Part shown: piece after piece, positions 1 through 9,095 of the stretch | Numbering within the stretch: the stretch's first letter is position 1 | How the letters are laid out: each line of letters starts with the position of its first letter | From: Lingula anatina | Lineage: Eukaryota; Brachiopoda; Lingulata; Lingulida; Lingulidae | Assembly: GCF_001039355.2 (NCBI RefSeq) | Contig: NW_019775817.1 | Span: 64,952 to 95,655 of the forward strand | Direction of reading: 5' to 3' | DNA length: 30,704 bases | Notes under the pieces: model-generated | The model's input: the letters and a program-made list of their open reading frames with translations, nothing else | Databases searched by the model: none | Told to the model about the DNA's origin: nothing | Made by a program: the position numbers and the translations under genes

Positions 1-1875
1 TGGGTATCCTTTTGTTTATGTATGCGTGCGTGCCAGCATGTGGATGCCACTTTGTACCTGGTACTTGGTAATTGTACCTCAGAATCTAAAACGCTGGGAT
101 TTAGCTTGCTTGTCACAACAGTTTGCAATAGATCTCATCTGAACGTTAACCTTTTAAGACGGCCCAATACAGACAACAAACTACCTTGTACGTTTAGTAA
201 TAGTATCCCTGCGTCTTTTATGTTTTAGCCCCGGAGAAGAGATTTAGCTAGTCTGTCTACCACGTAAGACAGTATGCTGTCCCCCCAGTGTTTTTATTGC
301 TGGAAGATTAGGTGTTATGGTGACAGCGTAACAGTTGATGCTTGAAATTACCCAATAAACTCTGGCATTGTTGTTCTGATGACTGATAAAGGTAGGTTTA
401 CACTGGGGAAAATCTGGATTGCTCTTGGATTGCGCCAGGATTGGGCTTTTTGTGATGTCTTTCTGTTTGCTGCCCTTATGATGTTTGATAAAGGTAGGTT
501 TATGCCAGGGTGAATATTGGATCATTCCAGGATATGGACTTATTACCATGGCTTTCAGTCTGGTATCTTGCTTAAAACTGATACAGTTTTGTTTACACTG
601 GAGAAAGCCTTGCTGACTACTGGTTCGTACTAGGAGAAAACCGTTAATACTGTATCCTAGAGTAAGGTTGATGTTAATATTAATAGAAACTTGGAAGAAG
701 CCTCCACTTCTAGAGCTACTTATAGCACCTTTCTCGTCTAACACGAGATTTATTTGGACTGACTTCTATATTTACTATATAAAGATTGATCTATAGGATA
801 ATTGGTCAAATTGGGTTTGGGTAAAATGATCCAAATATCAGCCATGCAATTTGTAGACTCATACACTTGGCGTTTCAACACAAAATGGCCTGCAAGCATG
901 GTTCTTGACTTTTATTGTTCAAGTTGCATGTAGTATGTAACTGCTGTTAAAATGCCTGGGTTCTTTTGCTATGCACACAGGCGGTAGAGAAAAAATGGGG
1001 GTGAAATTTCACACTAAGCATTATAGAATTTAATGGTACAATTAGGCTACCAGTATACTCCTGTGTCACAGTAGAACATATCATGATTGTTGTATTGTGA
1101 TGGGTAGAAGTCACCTTGGGATGGTGAACAATTGAGCAGGTGTCACGATTACAGGATTGAGTTGTGTAATGTGATTAGTGTTTTATTCTTGTCTGGGTTT
1201 TTTTTTTGCCTCTTTCTGATATTCTCTCTCTCTCTCCCTCTCTCTCTCTCTCATAATTCCACCTTCCTTCCCATCTTTAATAACACAGTTTCTTTTCCCT
1301 TTTGGAAATTTTCTATAAGACTGATCCTATAGGACTTTTGTCAGAAATTTTTGTTAGGGTAAGCATGTCTTTCCACCATTCAGCCTAACCCCCACCCACA
1401 GCACCTATATCAAGTCACTCCCCTCCCCTCATACCCTTCCACCCCCCACCCCCCTCTTCCCATTCCCAGTCTGTTCCATCAGGGGGATCCCAGTGTCATA
1501 TAGTTGTGCTGTTATTTAGTTGAAATGCTCAGAACAAGGAACAGTTTGTGTCGTGTGACTGGTGTATAATATTACTGCCTGTCGAACTTAGAATCCTGTC
1601 TGCAACTTGAATTAGTCGTGCTCTGGTTACCCGAAGAAAAAGAACAGGAGTAGCTCTGTTTTATGGCTTAGCATGTTTTCATTGCACAGCTATATCTAAC
1701 GTGGATTGGCTGTGGTGTAAAGTTATGTGTTTCTGGAGTTCTTGGTATTAGACTTTTCAGACTATGTGGATGTCTATTGTAATTTTTTTTAATGTGAAAA
1801 AAAATTGGAAAACTAAGAGAATTGAAAGTTAGCTGTTTATGTATTTTTCATCTATTTTGTTTTATTTATTTTCAG
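1..1875. other. Non-coding flank or intron
   Basis: No convincing exon is seen. The stretch is AT-rich. It contains a 16-bp direct repeat (gataaaggtaggttta) at 384-399 and 487-502, 103 bp apart, with similar sequence following each copy. A pyrimidine-rich stretch runs from about 1200 to 1466, with CT repeats followed by C-rich sequence. A 166-codon minus-strand open frame covers 244-744, but its peptide resembles no family I know and spans the duplicated DNA. Whether this stretch lies within the tensin-like transcription unit cannot be told from the window. Confidence 0.6.
1223..1252. repeat. (CT)n microsatellite and pyrimidine tract
   Basis: An almost pure CT run with one interruption. It is followed at 1381-1466 by a strongly C-rich stretch with several short C runs. 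The tract ends in an AG, but no open exon with a donor follows it. Confidence 0.85.
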
Positions 1876-1935
1876 AAAGAAGGAGAATTTTTGTCATTTT
1901 TTAAATCTATTTTTCGCCAGTACTTTATCAAGCAG
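1876..1935 (+). CDS. Possible 60-nt in-frame microexon
   Basis: A T-rich acceptor tract ends in ttttcag at 1875. It is followed by 20 open codons (beginning KEGEFLSFF, ending QYFIKQ) and a donor gtatgg at 1936. The length is a multiple of three and both ends are phase 0, the phase needed for the acceptor at 19876. The peptide is aromatic and basic but matches no tensin segment I recognise. In AT-rich DNA a 20-codon open segment between an AG and a GT occurs often by chance, so this is only a candidate. Confidence 0.22.
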
Positions 1936-3087
1936 GTATGGTTCAAAGGTCTGATTTGGCTCAAATTTCTTAGCAATTTAACAACACAGAAATTATACCA
2001 GAGTGGAACTGGTTGAATCTGGTGAAAAGTCACGTCTTTGTTCAGGTTATAAACCCTGCAGTGTAAACATCCAAAAAAACTGATCTCTTGTTCTTTACTG
2101 AGGAATTTATTCTCTTCGAGAAATATGTGCAAAATCTGACTAGCCAATCTTTTTAATATTCAACAAAAGGAGGGGAAAACTTTCATCAAAACGTCTTACA
2201 ATTCAGCCATTTTACACCCTGTAAATATTTAGCCTGGAGATTTGGTGAGATTAGCCTTCTTTGGACGCCCCTTGTGCAGCTAAATTGTTCACTTGTTCCA
2301 CCTAAGGGGCAGATGAAAAGAAACTTAAGGAAGGTCTGAATGTCACTGGTGTAGACTTTGTATAGGGTGATGTTGTACCCAGTTGCTAAGTTTTCACATT
2401 GATCAGGAGTTATTTAGGATAAGTAGCAGGGACACTGTGCTCACAGTTCCCTGATGCTATAGTGGTGATATTTTTATTTTTTATTAGACATTGCAACAAA
2501 AAGAAAACAGAAAGCAGTATATGTTGAACAAAGAGTGATTTTAAATAAACAGATAATAAAGATTCTAATTGTTTAAAACATTTGCTATCTTTTTACTAAG
2601 TTTTTGAAACATCAGTCCAGCACAGACCTTTTCCTATAACTGAAGAAAAAAGGACATAAGATAATATCCAAGTGGTGTTGTCCTCTGTAAAATATAGCAT
2701 GGATGTGAGCCAATACAAGTAGCAGCTTTTTAAAATACCTTTGTACAACTAAACTAAAGAGTAGTTATTTCTTCATACTAAAAGGGAAAATTCACCTTGA
2801 CAGCCTTATAATGGCTTACCCCATGCTGCTGAAATGAACTTGTGCTCAATTTTCAACTTTTTGATAACGATAAATCATTCGAAATGCATAATTTCCTCGT
2901 TTCTTCTCCTTTATGAATATGAATTGAAAAATACTTTAACCCAAGCAAGACTTTGCTTGTGCTACTATGGTGAACACAGTTCAAATTCCCTGCCTTTTAA
3001 AATCATTTTATTCAAAAGTCCTCTTTTTGATTTCTTAATCCTTCTGAAAAAGAGAAAAAATGTTTGAACAAAACCTCTAAATGGAAA

Positions 3088-3255
3088 CCAGGTTCCCATT
3101 TCAACCCTGTTTACAAAAAGATTAACTGATAAACATCTTGCCAAAGAAAATTATTTAAAAAATAATAATGAAAAAGAATGTGTTATCATTTGCCCTGAGC
3201 ATGACCTCTCCTCCATCTCCTGGTTGAACCCAGGTTCAAATTTCACACCTGTTAA
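3088..3255. repeat. Degenerate tandem duplication, about 142-bp period
   Basis: The phrase starting ccaggttc with a following atttca-type segment and cctgtta occurs at 3088 and again at 3230. Sequence after each copy keeps partial similarity (gataaacatcttgcca against ttgaaaaattgccaca). A weaker relative may lie near 2976. This is an old low-copy duplication. Confidence 0.45.
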
Positions 3256-3747
3256 TAAACAGTATTTTATTGAAAAATTGCCACAGAATTTGACAATTAA
3301 AGCAGGTTCTTGCTGGGACAGCCCCAGCACCATGCTGTGTCCAGGCTAAAATTGACATAAAGAAGCAGAGTTACTTTGAATAGCAAATAGACACCCGTTG
3401 TACCAAGCCTGTTTTTATTGCTTTACGTATTGCCCATCTATCTCTCTCTATTTCTCTTGAAAGAAGAAGTAGAAGAACAAGGTACTTGTAATGTTATGAT
3501 ATTGGGCAATAATTAAGTCAAATGCATCTCATTTTCTAGTTTGGAAGGATAATTTCTGTCCTATTTGTTTGCTAAATATAGCTTGGTTATAGTTGAGAAA
3601 TTAGTTCAACTACAGTACAGGATATAGGTTGGTTATAGTTACCAGAAGTTATGCTTACCTGCTGTGAACACTTCTTTCACCTGTCAGAAACACTTTTCTC
3701 CAGTGGCAAGTACTAGTAGCCAGTTTTTGATTTTTGATATTAAGTTC

Positions 3748-4030
3748 TATGTATTAAAGTTGGTTTGCATGTAGGGTTTTGTGTAAATGTAAGGTATTAT
3801 TGTTGCGTATGTGTGTAAGGTGTGTATGTAATGGTGTGTGTACACGTGTAAGTTATGTATGTAAGGCTGTACATAAATAGTTGTGCAAAGGTAAGTATGC
3901 ATGTAAATAGTTGTGTATAGGTAAAGTATCATGTGTATAAATAGTTTGTATACATAAGGTATATATATGAGAAGTTCTGTATGTAAAGTTTTTAATATGT
4001 ATATATGTAAGGTTTTGTGTATATGAGAGA
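3748..4030. repeat. TGTA-rich degenerate minisatellite
   Basis: Loose repeats of roughly 20 bp built from tgtgta, tgtaagg and aaatagttgtg fill this stretch. The complementary strand stays open for 108 codons only because the repeat lacks stops in that frame; its peptide is low-complexity in Y, I, H and T. Confidence 0.6.
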
Positions 4031-4142
4031 TCAGGAAGTCAGGTACCAGTTGTAAACTTTCTACAGATGACATAATCTACAACCTGTTGATGTCAATTTG
4101 ACATGCATGAACCAGTTTTTAATATCAGATGTCTGCTTATTA

Positions 4143-4170
4143 GTACCACCAGCGTGTACGCTGGCGGTAC
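4143..4170. repeat. 28-bp near-perfect inverted repeat (hairpin)
   Basis: The left arm GTACCACCAGCG and right arm CGCTGGCGGTAC flank a 4-base loop, TGTA. Eleven of twelve arm positions pair; the exception is an A opposite C. It stands at the left edge of a CpG-rich island, suggesting a structured insert or the end of a mobile element. Confidence 0.7.
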
Positions 4171-4201
4171 TCATGGTTTTAGTCCCGACCCGTCTCGTAC
4201 A

Positions 4202-4255
4202 GCTCCGCCGGCTCCTGCGGCTCCGCCGGCTCATGCGGCTCCTGCGGCTCCGCAG
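4202..4255. repeat. 9-bp GC-rich tandem repeat, six copies
   Basis: Six contiguous 9-mers of the form GCTCCKSCG run from 4202 to 4255 (gctccgccg, gctcctgcg, gctccgccg, gctcatgcg, gctcctgcg, gctccgcag). Frames on both strands remain open through it because of the repeat, giving alanine/proline-rich or proline/glutamate-rich peptides. I see no gene. Confidence 0.85.
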
Positions 4256-4714
4256 GATGGCGTGGGATACAAGTCACCGTTACCTCTTCTCCTCCTAGAC
4301 CGCAAGGACCTATGTCCCCATCTCTTGGATTTAGGTCACATATAATCTCAACTTGAACCCCCTGGTTTTTTTGTCTCAGTCGGTGCATTGGCCTGGGCGT
4401 TGCGCTCATTGTAACGCACCCTTGTCAAAATTTTTCAAAATTCAATGCTAAATATCTCCAATACCAAAGGAATTATGGGAAAAATTTCTACAGATGGCTG
4501 ACCGAAAGTCATATGTGGAGATTTCAAATATGCCCTTGGATTTGACCTTTGAACTTTATTTCAAGGTCAAATGGGCCAAAATTTTCTAAAAATGGGAATT
4601 TTTTGCAAAAAAATTGAAGGTGGTGTCCGTTATTTGTTTTCGATACTGCTTAGGCATTGCACTTTATCGAAAAGTTCAACATCTAATATTTAGTGGTGAA
4701 AATAAAAAGTGAAA
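4256..4714. other. Non-coding: end of CpG-rich island, then AT-rich
   Basis: CpG dinucleotides remain frequent to about 4425 and then stop. The part from about 4430 is AT-rich and carries a TGACCT t TGAACT pair at 4543-4555, in the same style as the motif in the adjoining 146-bp array. No exon is seen. Confidence 0.5.
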
Positions 4715-5119
4715 TACTACAAAATTAGCAGAGATACGCCCATAGTTACTGTTGAACTTGAATAGGAAGTCATATACTTGTAATCTAACTGTGACCTTGA
4801 AATTGACGTTTGACCTACTTTTCATGATGAACTGCACTTTGCAAGTTTTCTGATTTTTATATCTCCAAAACTGGCAAAGATATGCCGATAGTTACTGTTG
4901 AACTTGAATAGGAAGTCATATACTGGCAATCTAACTGTGATCCTGAAATTGACCTCTGACCTACTTTTCACCATGAACTGAACTTTGCAAATTTTCCAGC
5001 CCTAATATCTCTTAAACTGGCAAAGATATGCCCATAGCTACTGTTGAACTTGAGTAGGAAGTCATGTACTGGCAATCTTACTGTGACCTTTAAATTGACC
5101 ACTGACCTACTTTTCTCCA
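4715..5119. repeat. 146-bp tandem array, nearly three copies
   Basis: The landmark ttgaacttgaataggaagtc and its variants recur at exact 146-bp spacing: copies of the preceding gttact/gctact start at 4745, 4891 and 5037. Each unit carries a TGACCT-type direct repeat with one-base spacing (4804-4816, 4950-4962, 5096-5108). The array breaks off next to an ambiguous base (n) at 5120, so its true length may be under-assembled. Confidence 0.85.
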
Positions 5120-5120
5120 N

Positions 5121-6480
5121 CTTTTCATCTTTGTTAAAGTTGTGAAAGATGTTGCTCTATAGTTTTGATATTGTGCAGTCCTGATTTTAATGTCAAAGGA
5201 ACTTTTTTCCTTTAAAAAAAATTCAATTATATTTATTCAAATTTTTCTCATAGTTGTATAAGAGTGAAGAGGTACTAGATCTTTCAGTCTGAAGTCTAAA
5301 GGTAACTTGTCGAAAGCCCTTCAGAGACATAACAGTGAAAGGATTGAAATATGTTTTATTAGTCTTTCCTTCCAGAAAGTAAACAGCACTTTGAGCAGAC
5401 TCTAGAGTTGAAAGACCTTAAGGTCAGAGGTTTACCTGCGAGAGAGCTCTTCAGAGAAACAGTTACAGGGAAAGAATTTAGACATATATCAAAGGTCTTT
5501 CTCGGTATCTTTTGCACAAACCTAATTCATTTATGAAAAGCTGGCTGTGCTACTGTAAACTGATGGTAGGATGATGTTCAACTCTTGGAATTCTTTTATT
5601 GAACAGGGCATGAGGTTTTGCAGACGACAATCAGAGGCCTTCTTTTAAAAGACCGATTTGTAATAAAAAAAAATAATAGGTATTTTGATTTCAAAATTGA
5701 TTTAAGAAGGCTGTCATCTTGGGTGGCTTGCTTACATAACCTAACATACTAAGATTACAGGTATTGAATTTTTCAGGTTGTGATCTATAAAAAAGAGTTG
5801 GCGTGACTTTCATTTCTAAAGTGAGGTGATCCGATAATGTCTTTTCCAGAGTGTGCAAATATTTTGTTTGTTGCTTCTTTGAAGTGAATAGAAAACGTAG
5901 AAAAGGAATGAACTGTCTTGATTTAAAGTCGGCTGCCCTTGAACGCACACTTTTTTTGTTGTAACCGTAAGAAAAGAAGAAAAAAACTTCAGAAGCAAGA
6001 TCCCTTTTCATCCAAATTGACTGGCCCAGATACAAAATGTGCCAGTGCCTTTGTCGCTAGTCCTTTGGAGTAGCAAAAGAATCAAAATTAAAAGAAATGA
6101 TCTGTCTTTATTTCAAGTTGACTGGTCCAGAATAAACATGGGACTGTGTGTTTGGTTCTAATTGTTCAGCCGGTTACTAAATCTGTGTGTGTCAACAGAT
6201 GAAAGGACCATTTACACAGCACCATAATATGATCTGTCTCTGGCTCGCCCCTGGTGCGTAATCTATTCAGATCAGGTAATATTACATCCAGTCATTCTCA
6301 TGTTTGTGTAAATGTCCCATGTTTGTATAAGATCATGGAGTCAATTTATCAGTCCATTTTTATGCATATTTGAGCTGCTCTGAACCTCAGAGCGAACCAA
6401 GCTCATTCCTGTTGGACCAGTGTAAACATGGCACTAGTAAAGGTATGAGGATTGCAGCAGAGAGGGTAGAGGAGCATTTT
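5121..6480. repeat. Non-coding, with two diverged tandem duplications
   Basis: A segment near 5290-5380 recurs near 5420-5510; the shared cttcagaga core is 130 bp apart and is followed by related sequence. A second set contains ttgactggcccag (6017) and ttgactggtccag (6118), with a weaker relative near 5929. No exon with both good splice sites and a long open frame is visible. Confidence 0.45.
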
Positions 6481-6489
6481 GTTGGATGG

Positions 6490-6495
6490 TATATA
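6490..6495 (+). promoter_or_regulatory. TATA-like box upstream of candidate leader exon
   Basis: TATATA lies 64 bp before the ATG at 6559, a plausible distance for a TATA box with a short 5' UTR. The motif is common in AT-rich DNA, so it only supports the promoter idea weakly. Confidence 0.22.
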
Positions 6496-6558
6496 GACAC
6501 AGTGGGAGGGTGGCGAGGAATTTCTCATTGAGCATAACTGTCTTGTTGACAATTTGAA

Positions 6559-6645
6559 ATGTCAACATTACAAGAAGTTAGGCTTGAAGCTTTGGAAAAG
6601 TGGCGGCTTCTCTCCAGACGACAGAATGTGTATGGGTCTCTAAAG
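6559..6645 (+). CDS. Candidate alternative first exon A (29 codons)
   Basis: An ATG with G at -3 opens 29 codons (MSTLQEVRLEALEKW..., ending YGSLK) and stops exactly at a donor, AAG|gtagat. The peptide is charged and probably helical (LQEVRLEALEKWRLLSRR). The donor is phase 0, matching the acceptor of the linker exon at 19876, so splicing would give ...GSLK followed by QGKNP. This would make a short tensin-like protein with linker and SH2 and no phosphatase-like domain. Alternatively it could join the candidate terminal exon at 13119, also phase 0. The coding look and donor are seen; use as a first exon is inferred. Confidence 0.42.
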
Positions 6646-7526
6646 GTAGATATACTGTTGTGTTTTGGCTTGCTTAATGTTTATGTCGAAAATTGTATAT
6701 ACAGTGACAGTATTTTAGAAGTTGTAATTCAGGTCTGGTGGCTTGGAGGAAATTCACACAGTTCTTTTCAAAAAAGCGTCATGTCAAAGTATATCTTTGA
6801 AGGTACTTTTGTTTTGTGGATTTGTTCAGTCTTTAGTGTCCCTATATTGGGACATGTTCTGTGAATTCTTGACTACCTGTTGTCTTGGATTTCAGAAGGT
6901 GCTCTGTTATTGAAAAGAAAATGAACTACGTATTTATTTATTTATTTATTTATGTATAAATAATATTTTAATAAGATGTTGAATTAAATAATCTTCTTGG
7001 GAGTGCTATGGATGGATGGATTTACCAAAATAACCCATAAATAACCAATCATGCAGTTCCATGATAGATAAGTTACCAAAATAAGCTATAAGTACTAGTT
7101 TAAAGTTCATTTTACTAGTAATTTAGTTAGTTAAGCTCGCCAATTGTACCTTCCCACAATTTTGGGTATAGTTACATATATGTTATGTGTTGCTGAGTTG
7201 GTCAGTTTGTGGCAATACATGAAAAAAACATATAGCACAAGCTTCATGTGCGGACCCAACATAACCTGTGCCAGAAATGACCTCAGTTTGCTAAATGTCA
7301 GAAGAAGAGGATCAAATCTACGGCTAGTACAAACCTGCCTGGCTATACCACAGCTAAAAATACTTAAATATCTGAACATGAAATATATGGCATTTTTTCT
7401 GCATTCCTGTCTTTAATTACATGAAAGACTACCTGACATGGATGAATGCAATGTGACAGCCGACCTAGACTTAAACTTATCTTTTTTTCTCATCTTAAAT
7501 AACCAATGAATGTTCTAATAACACAG
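6646..7526. other. Non-coding, intron-like
   Basis: No exon is seen. It contains a (TTTA)n run at 6931-6953 and gatggatggat near 7010. Open frames of 82 and 90 codons overlap on opposite strands near 7131-7416 and have no family features. Confidence 0.5.
6931..6953. repeat. (TTTA)n microsatellite
   Basis: Five to six tandem TTTA units followed by AT-rich sequence. Confidence 0.85.
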
Positions 7527-7585
7527 ATGACTAAGCGGGCATCGTTCTATCACAGGTACAGTAAACTGTTTGGGGAGGCTCACAG
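7527..7585 (+). CDS. Candidate alternative first exon B (19 codons plus AG)
   Basis: ATG opens MTKRASFYHRYSKLF..., and the frame ends at CACAG|gtgagt, a near-consensus donor. It leaves AG of a split codon (phase 2). The SH2 exon at 30094 starts with the single base G that completes AGG (Arg), the same joint used by the linker exon, so this leader could splice directly to it. The peptide is basic and aromatic, like the other leader candidates. The ATG follows an AG directly (acacag|atg), so it might instead be an internal exon. The start context is weak (C at -3), and the short length leaves chance as a real possibility. Confidence 0.33.
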
Positions 7586-8099
7586 GTGAGTTCTTGTTAT
7601 GTGTAGAATTATACAAGGGGCCCTGGTTTTCAATTGTGCTGATGGACAAACTTTGGATTGTGGTTCACTTGGGTCATTTTTCTTTTCTTTTTTTTTTTTT
7701 TTGTTCATTCTTTCATGCCTGGTTAGAGACCAGTGGATAAATGAAAGTCCAATAGGAAAATATGGACCTCAAGAACGGTTGATGTCCATAGTACTGTTTC
7801 TGGACAACTGTGCTTAGATTGCATACACACAAACTGCCATTTGAAGCTGCTCAACTATCAAATAATTAAGATGGTGGGGCAGTTTTATAAAAGAAGGTCC
7901 CAGATTTGGGTAGTTTATTTGGCAAATAATAACAAAATAGATTCAAGAAATGAAGTAAAATGTTTGCATTTTCTTTCAGCAGAACGGAATCTATTTAGTT
8001 TATTTAGCAAATTTGCTGTTCTGGATAGAAACTACCATTGATGGTGCTTCTTTTGCCAAGAGCACCAAATTTTCATATAGTACTATTGAGAAATATTTG
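7586..8099. other. Non-coding, intron-like
   Basis: Begins with the gtgagt donor of candidate exon B and includes a T-rich run near 7680-7702. No exon is seen. Confidence 0.5.
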
Positions 8100-8620
8100 A
8101 TTTTTTTTCTCTCAGTAGGTAGTTGTAGTCAGACTGATCTTTGTTATGGAATACAAAAGTGTCCAATATTTGTGGTTAAAGCACAGAGCTGGGATATAAT
8201 ATGTTCGTATTTAACAATTGGTTTTCCTCTATTTCTAATGACAACATCGTCTTCTTCCACAGCATTGAGTCGCATTTAAACCTGGTTTTGGTTTTATAAA
8301 TTGCACAGAGCATTGTTATCCCTCCATTCAGTCTCTGCATTAAAGCACTGCGCACATAGACGTTTCCTTTTGTGTAAATTTATTTAATTGTTCTGGATCC
8401 ATTTCCAATGACAACACAGCTCTCAATACAAAGTACACCAGTTTTGAGATGTTTTTAATTTGGAAGATGGTCGGAATCAGACTGATCAGTGGAACAAAAC
8501 CAATATGGATTCTTGGTTAAAGCACCAGGGTTGTACACACAAAAGTAAAGGTACCTTTGTACGCCTGCCTTTGTCCCCGTTTCTTATTTCTTTTAATGCC
8601 CAATTGGATTCATTCATCCA
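8100..8620. repeat. Degenerate tandem repeat, about 170-bp period
   Basis: The phrase ttaaagcac recurs near 8177, 8341 and 8518. Between these points atttctaatgacaaca (about 8232) matches atttccaatgacaaca (about 8401), and cagactgatc near 8129 matches cagactgatca near 8478. Three or so diverged copies are inferred. Confidence 0.55.
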
Positions 8621-8753
8621 AATGGTGTACTTAACTTTTTAGTGGTTTAGGCTCTAAACTGTGCCTGGCAAACATTGGCGATTGTTCGCCTTTGTGCCAT
8701 TGTGGCTTTTTGGCCACCTGTCCCAATACAAGAAGTTCTACCTGGCGATGTTT

Positions 8754-9095
8754 GTTGACTCGTGCTGCGTCAGCGGCTCCCTTCACATTGGTAATGACTA
8801 ACTTGGTTCTGAAATGGTTTCATGTGGCTGTGAGGTAGAAGGGTCAGTTTTTTTGTGGAGAGAGAGGTCCTACTTTGCCTCAGATATATAGACTTGTATA
8901 TGTACATCTGCTTGGTGGTTTAAGTTGGCTTGTGCTGCTTCAGTGGCTCTATAATCACGTTGATCAAGCTCAGCTTGGTTGTAGAACTGTTTATCCTATT
9001 GTAAACCTATTGCAAAAGCGGAGTTAAATTGTTAGCAACTTCTTGACGAGTTCAGAACTTATTAAATGAAGTTACGTGAACTCAACTTGTGCTGC
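8754..9095. repeat. Second degenerate tandem repeat, about 170-bp period
   Basis: gttgactcgtgctgcgtcag at 8754 is matched by gttggcttgtgctgcttcag at 8924, each followed about 40 bp later by a cttggtt...gaa.tg.ttt segment. A third shorter match (caacttgtgctgc) falls near 9083. The period is like that of the preceding array, but the units look different. Confidence 0.5.

Larger units (their letters stand above)
1936..4142. other. Non-coding, AT-rich
   Basis: No exon can be supported. The stretch contains a 142-bp-spaced duplication near 3088-3255 and a TGTA-rich degenerate minisatellite at about 3748-4030. Otherwise it is unremarkable AT-rich sequence with homopolymer runs. Confidence 0.6.

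Noticed and set aside
4098-4409. Ala/Pro-rich and Pro/Glu-rich frames on both strands
   Set aside because: They follow the 9-bp repeat in all frames and have no splice signals or family features.
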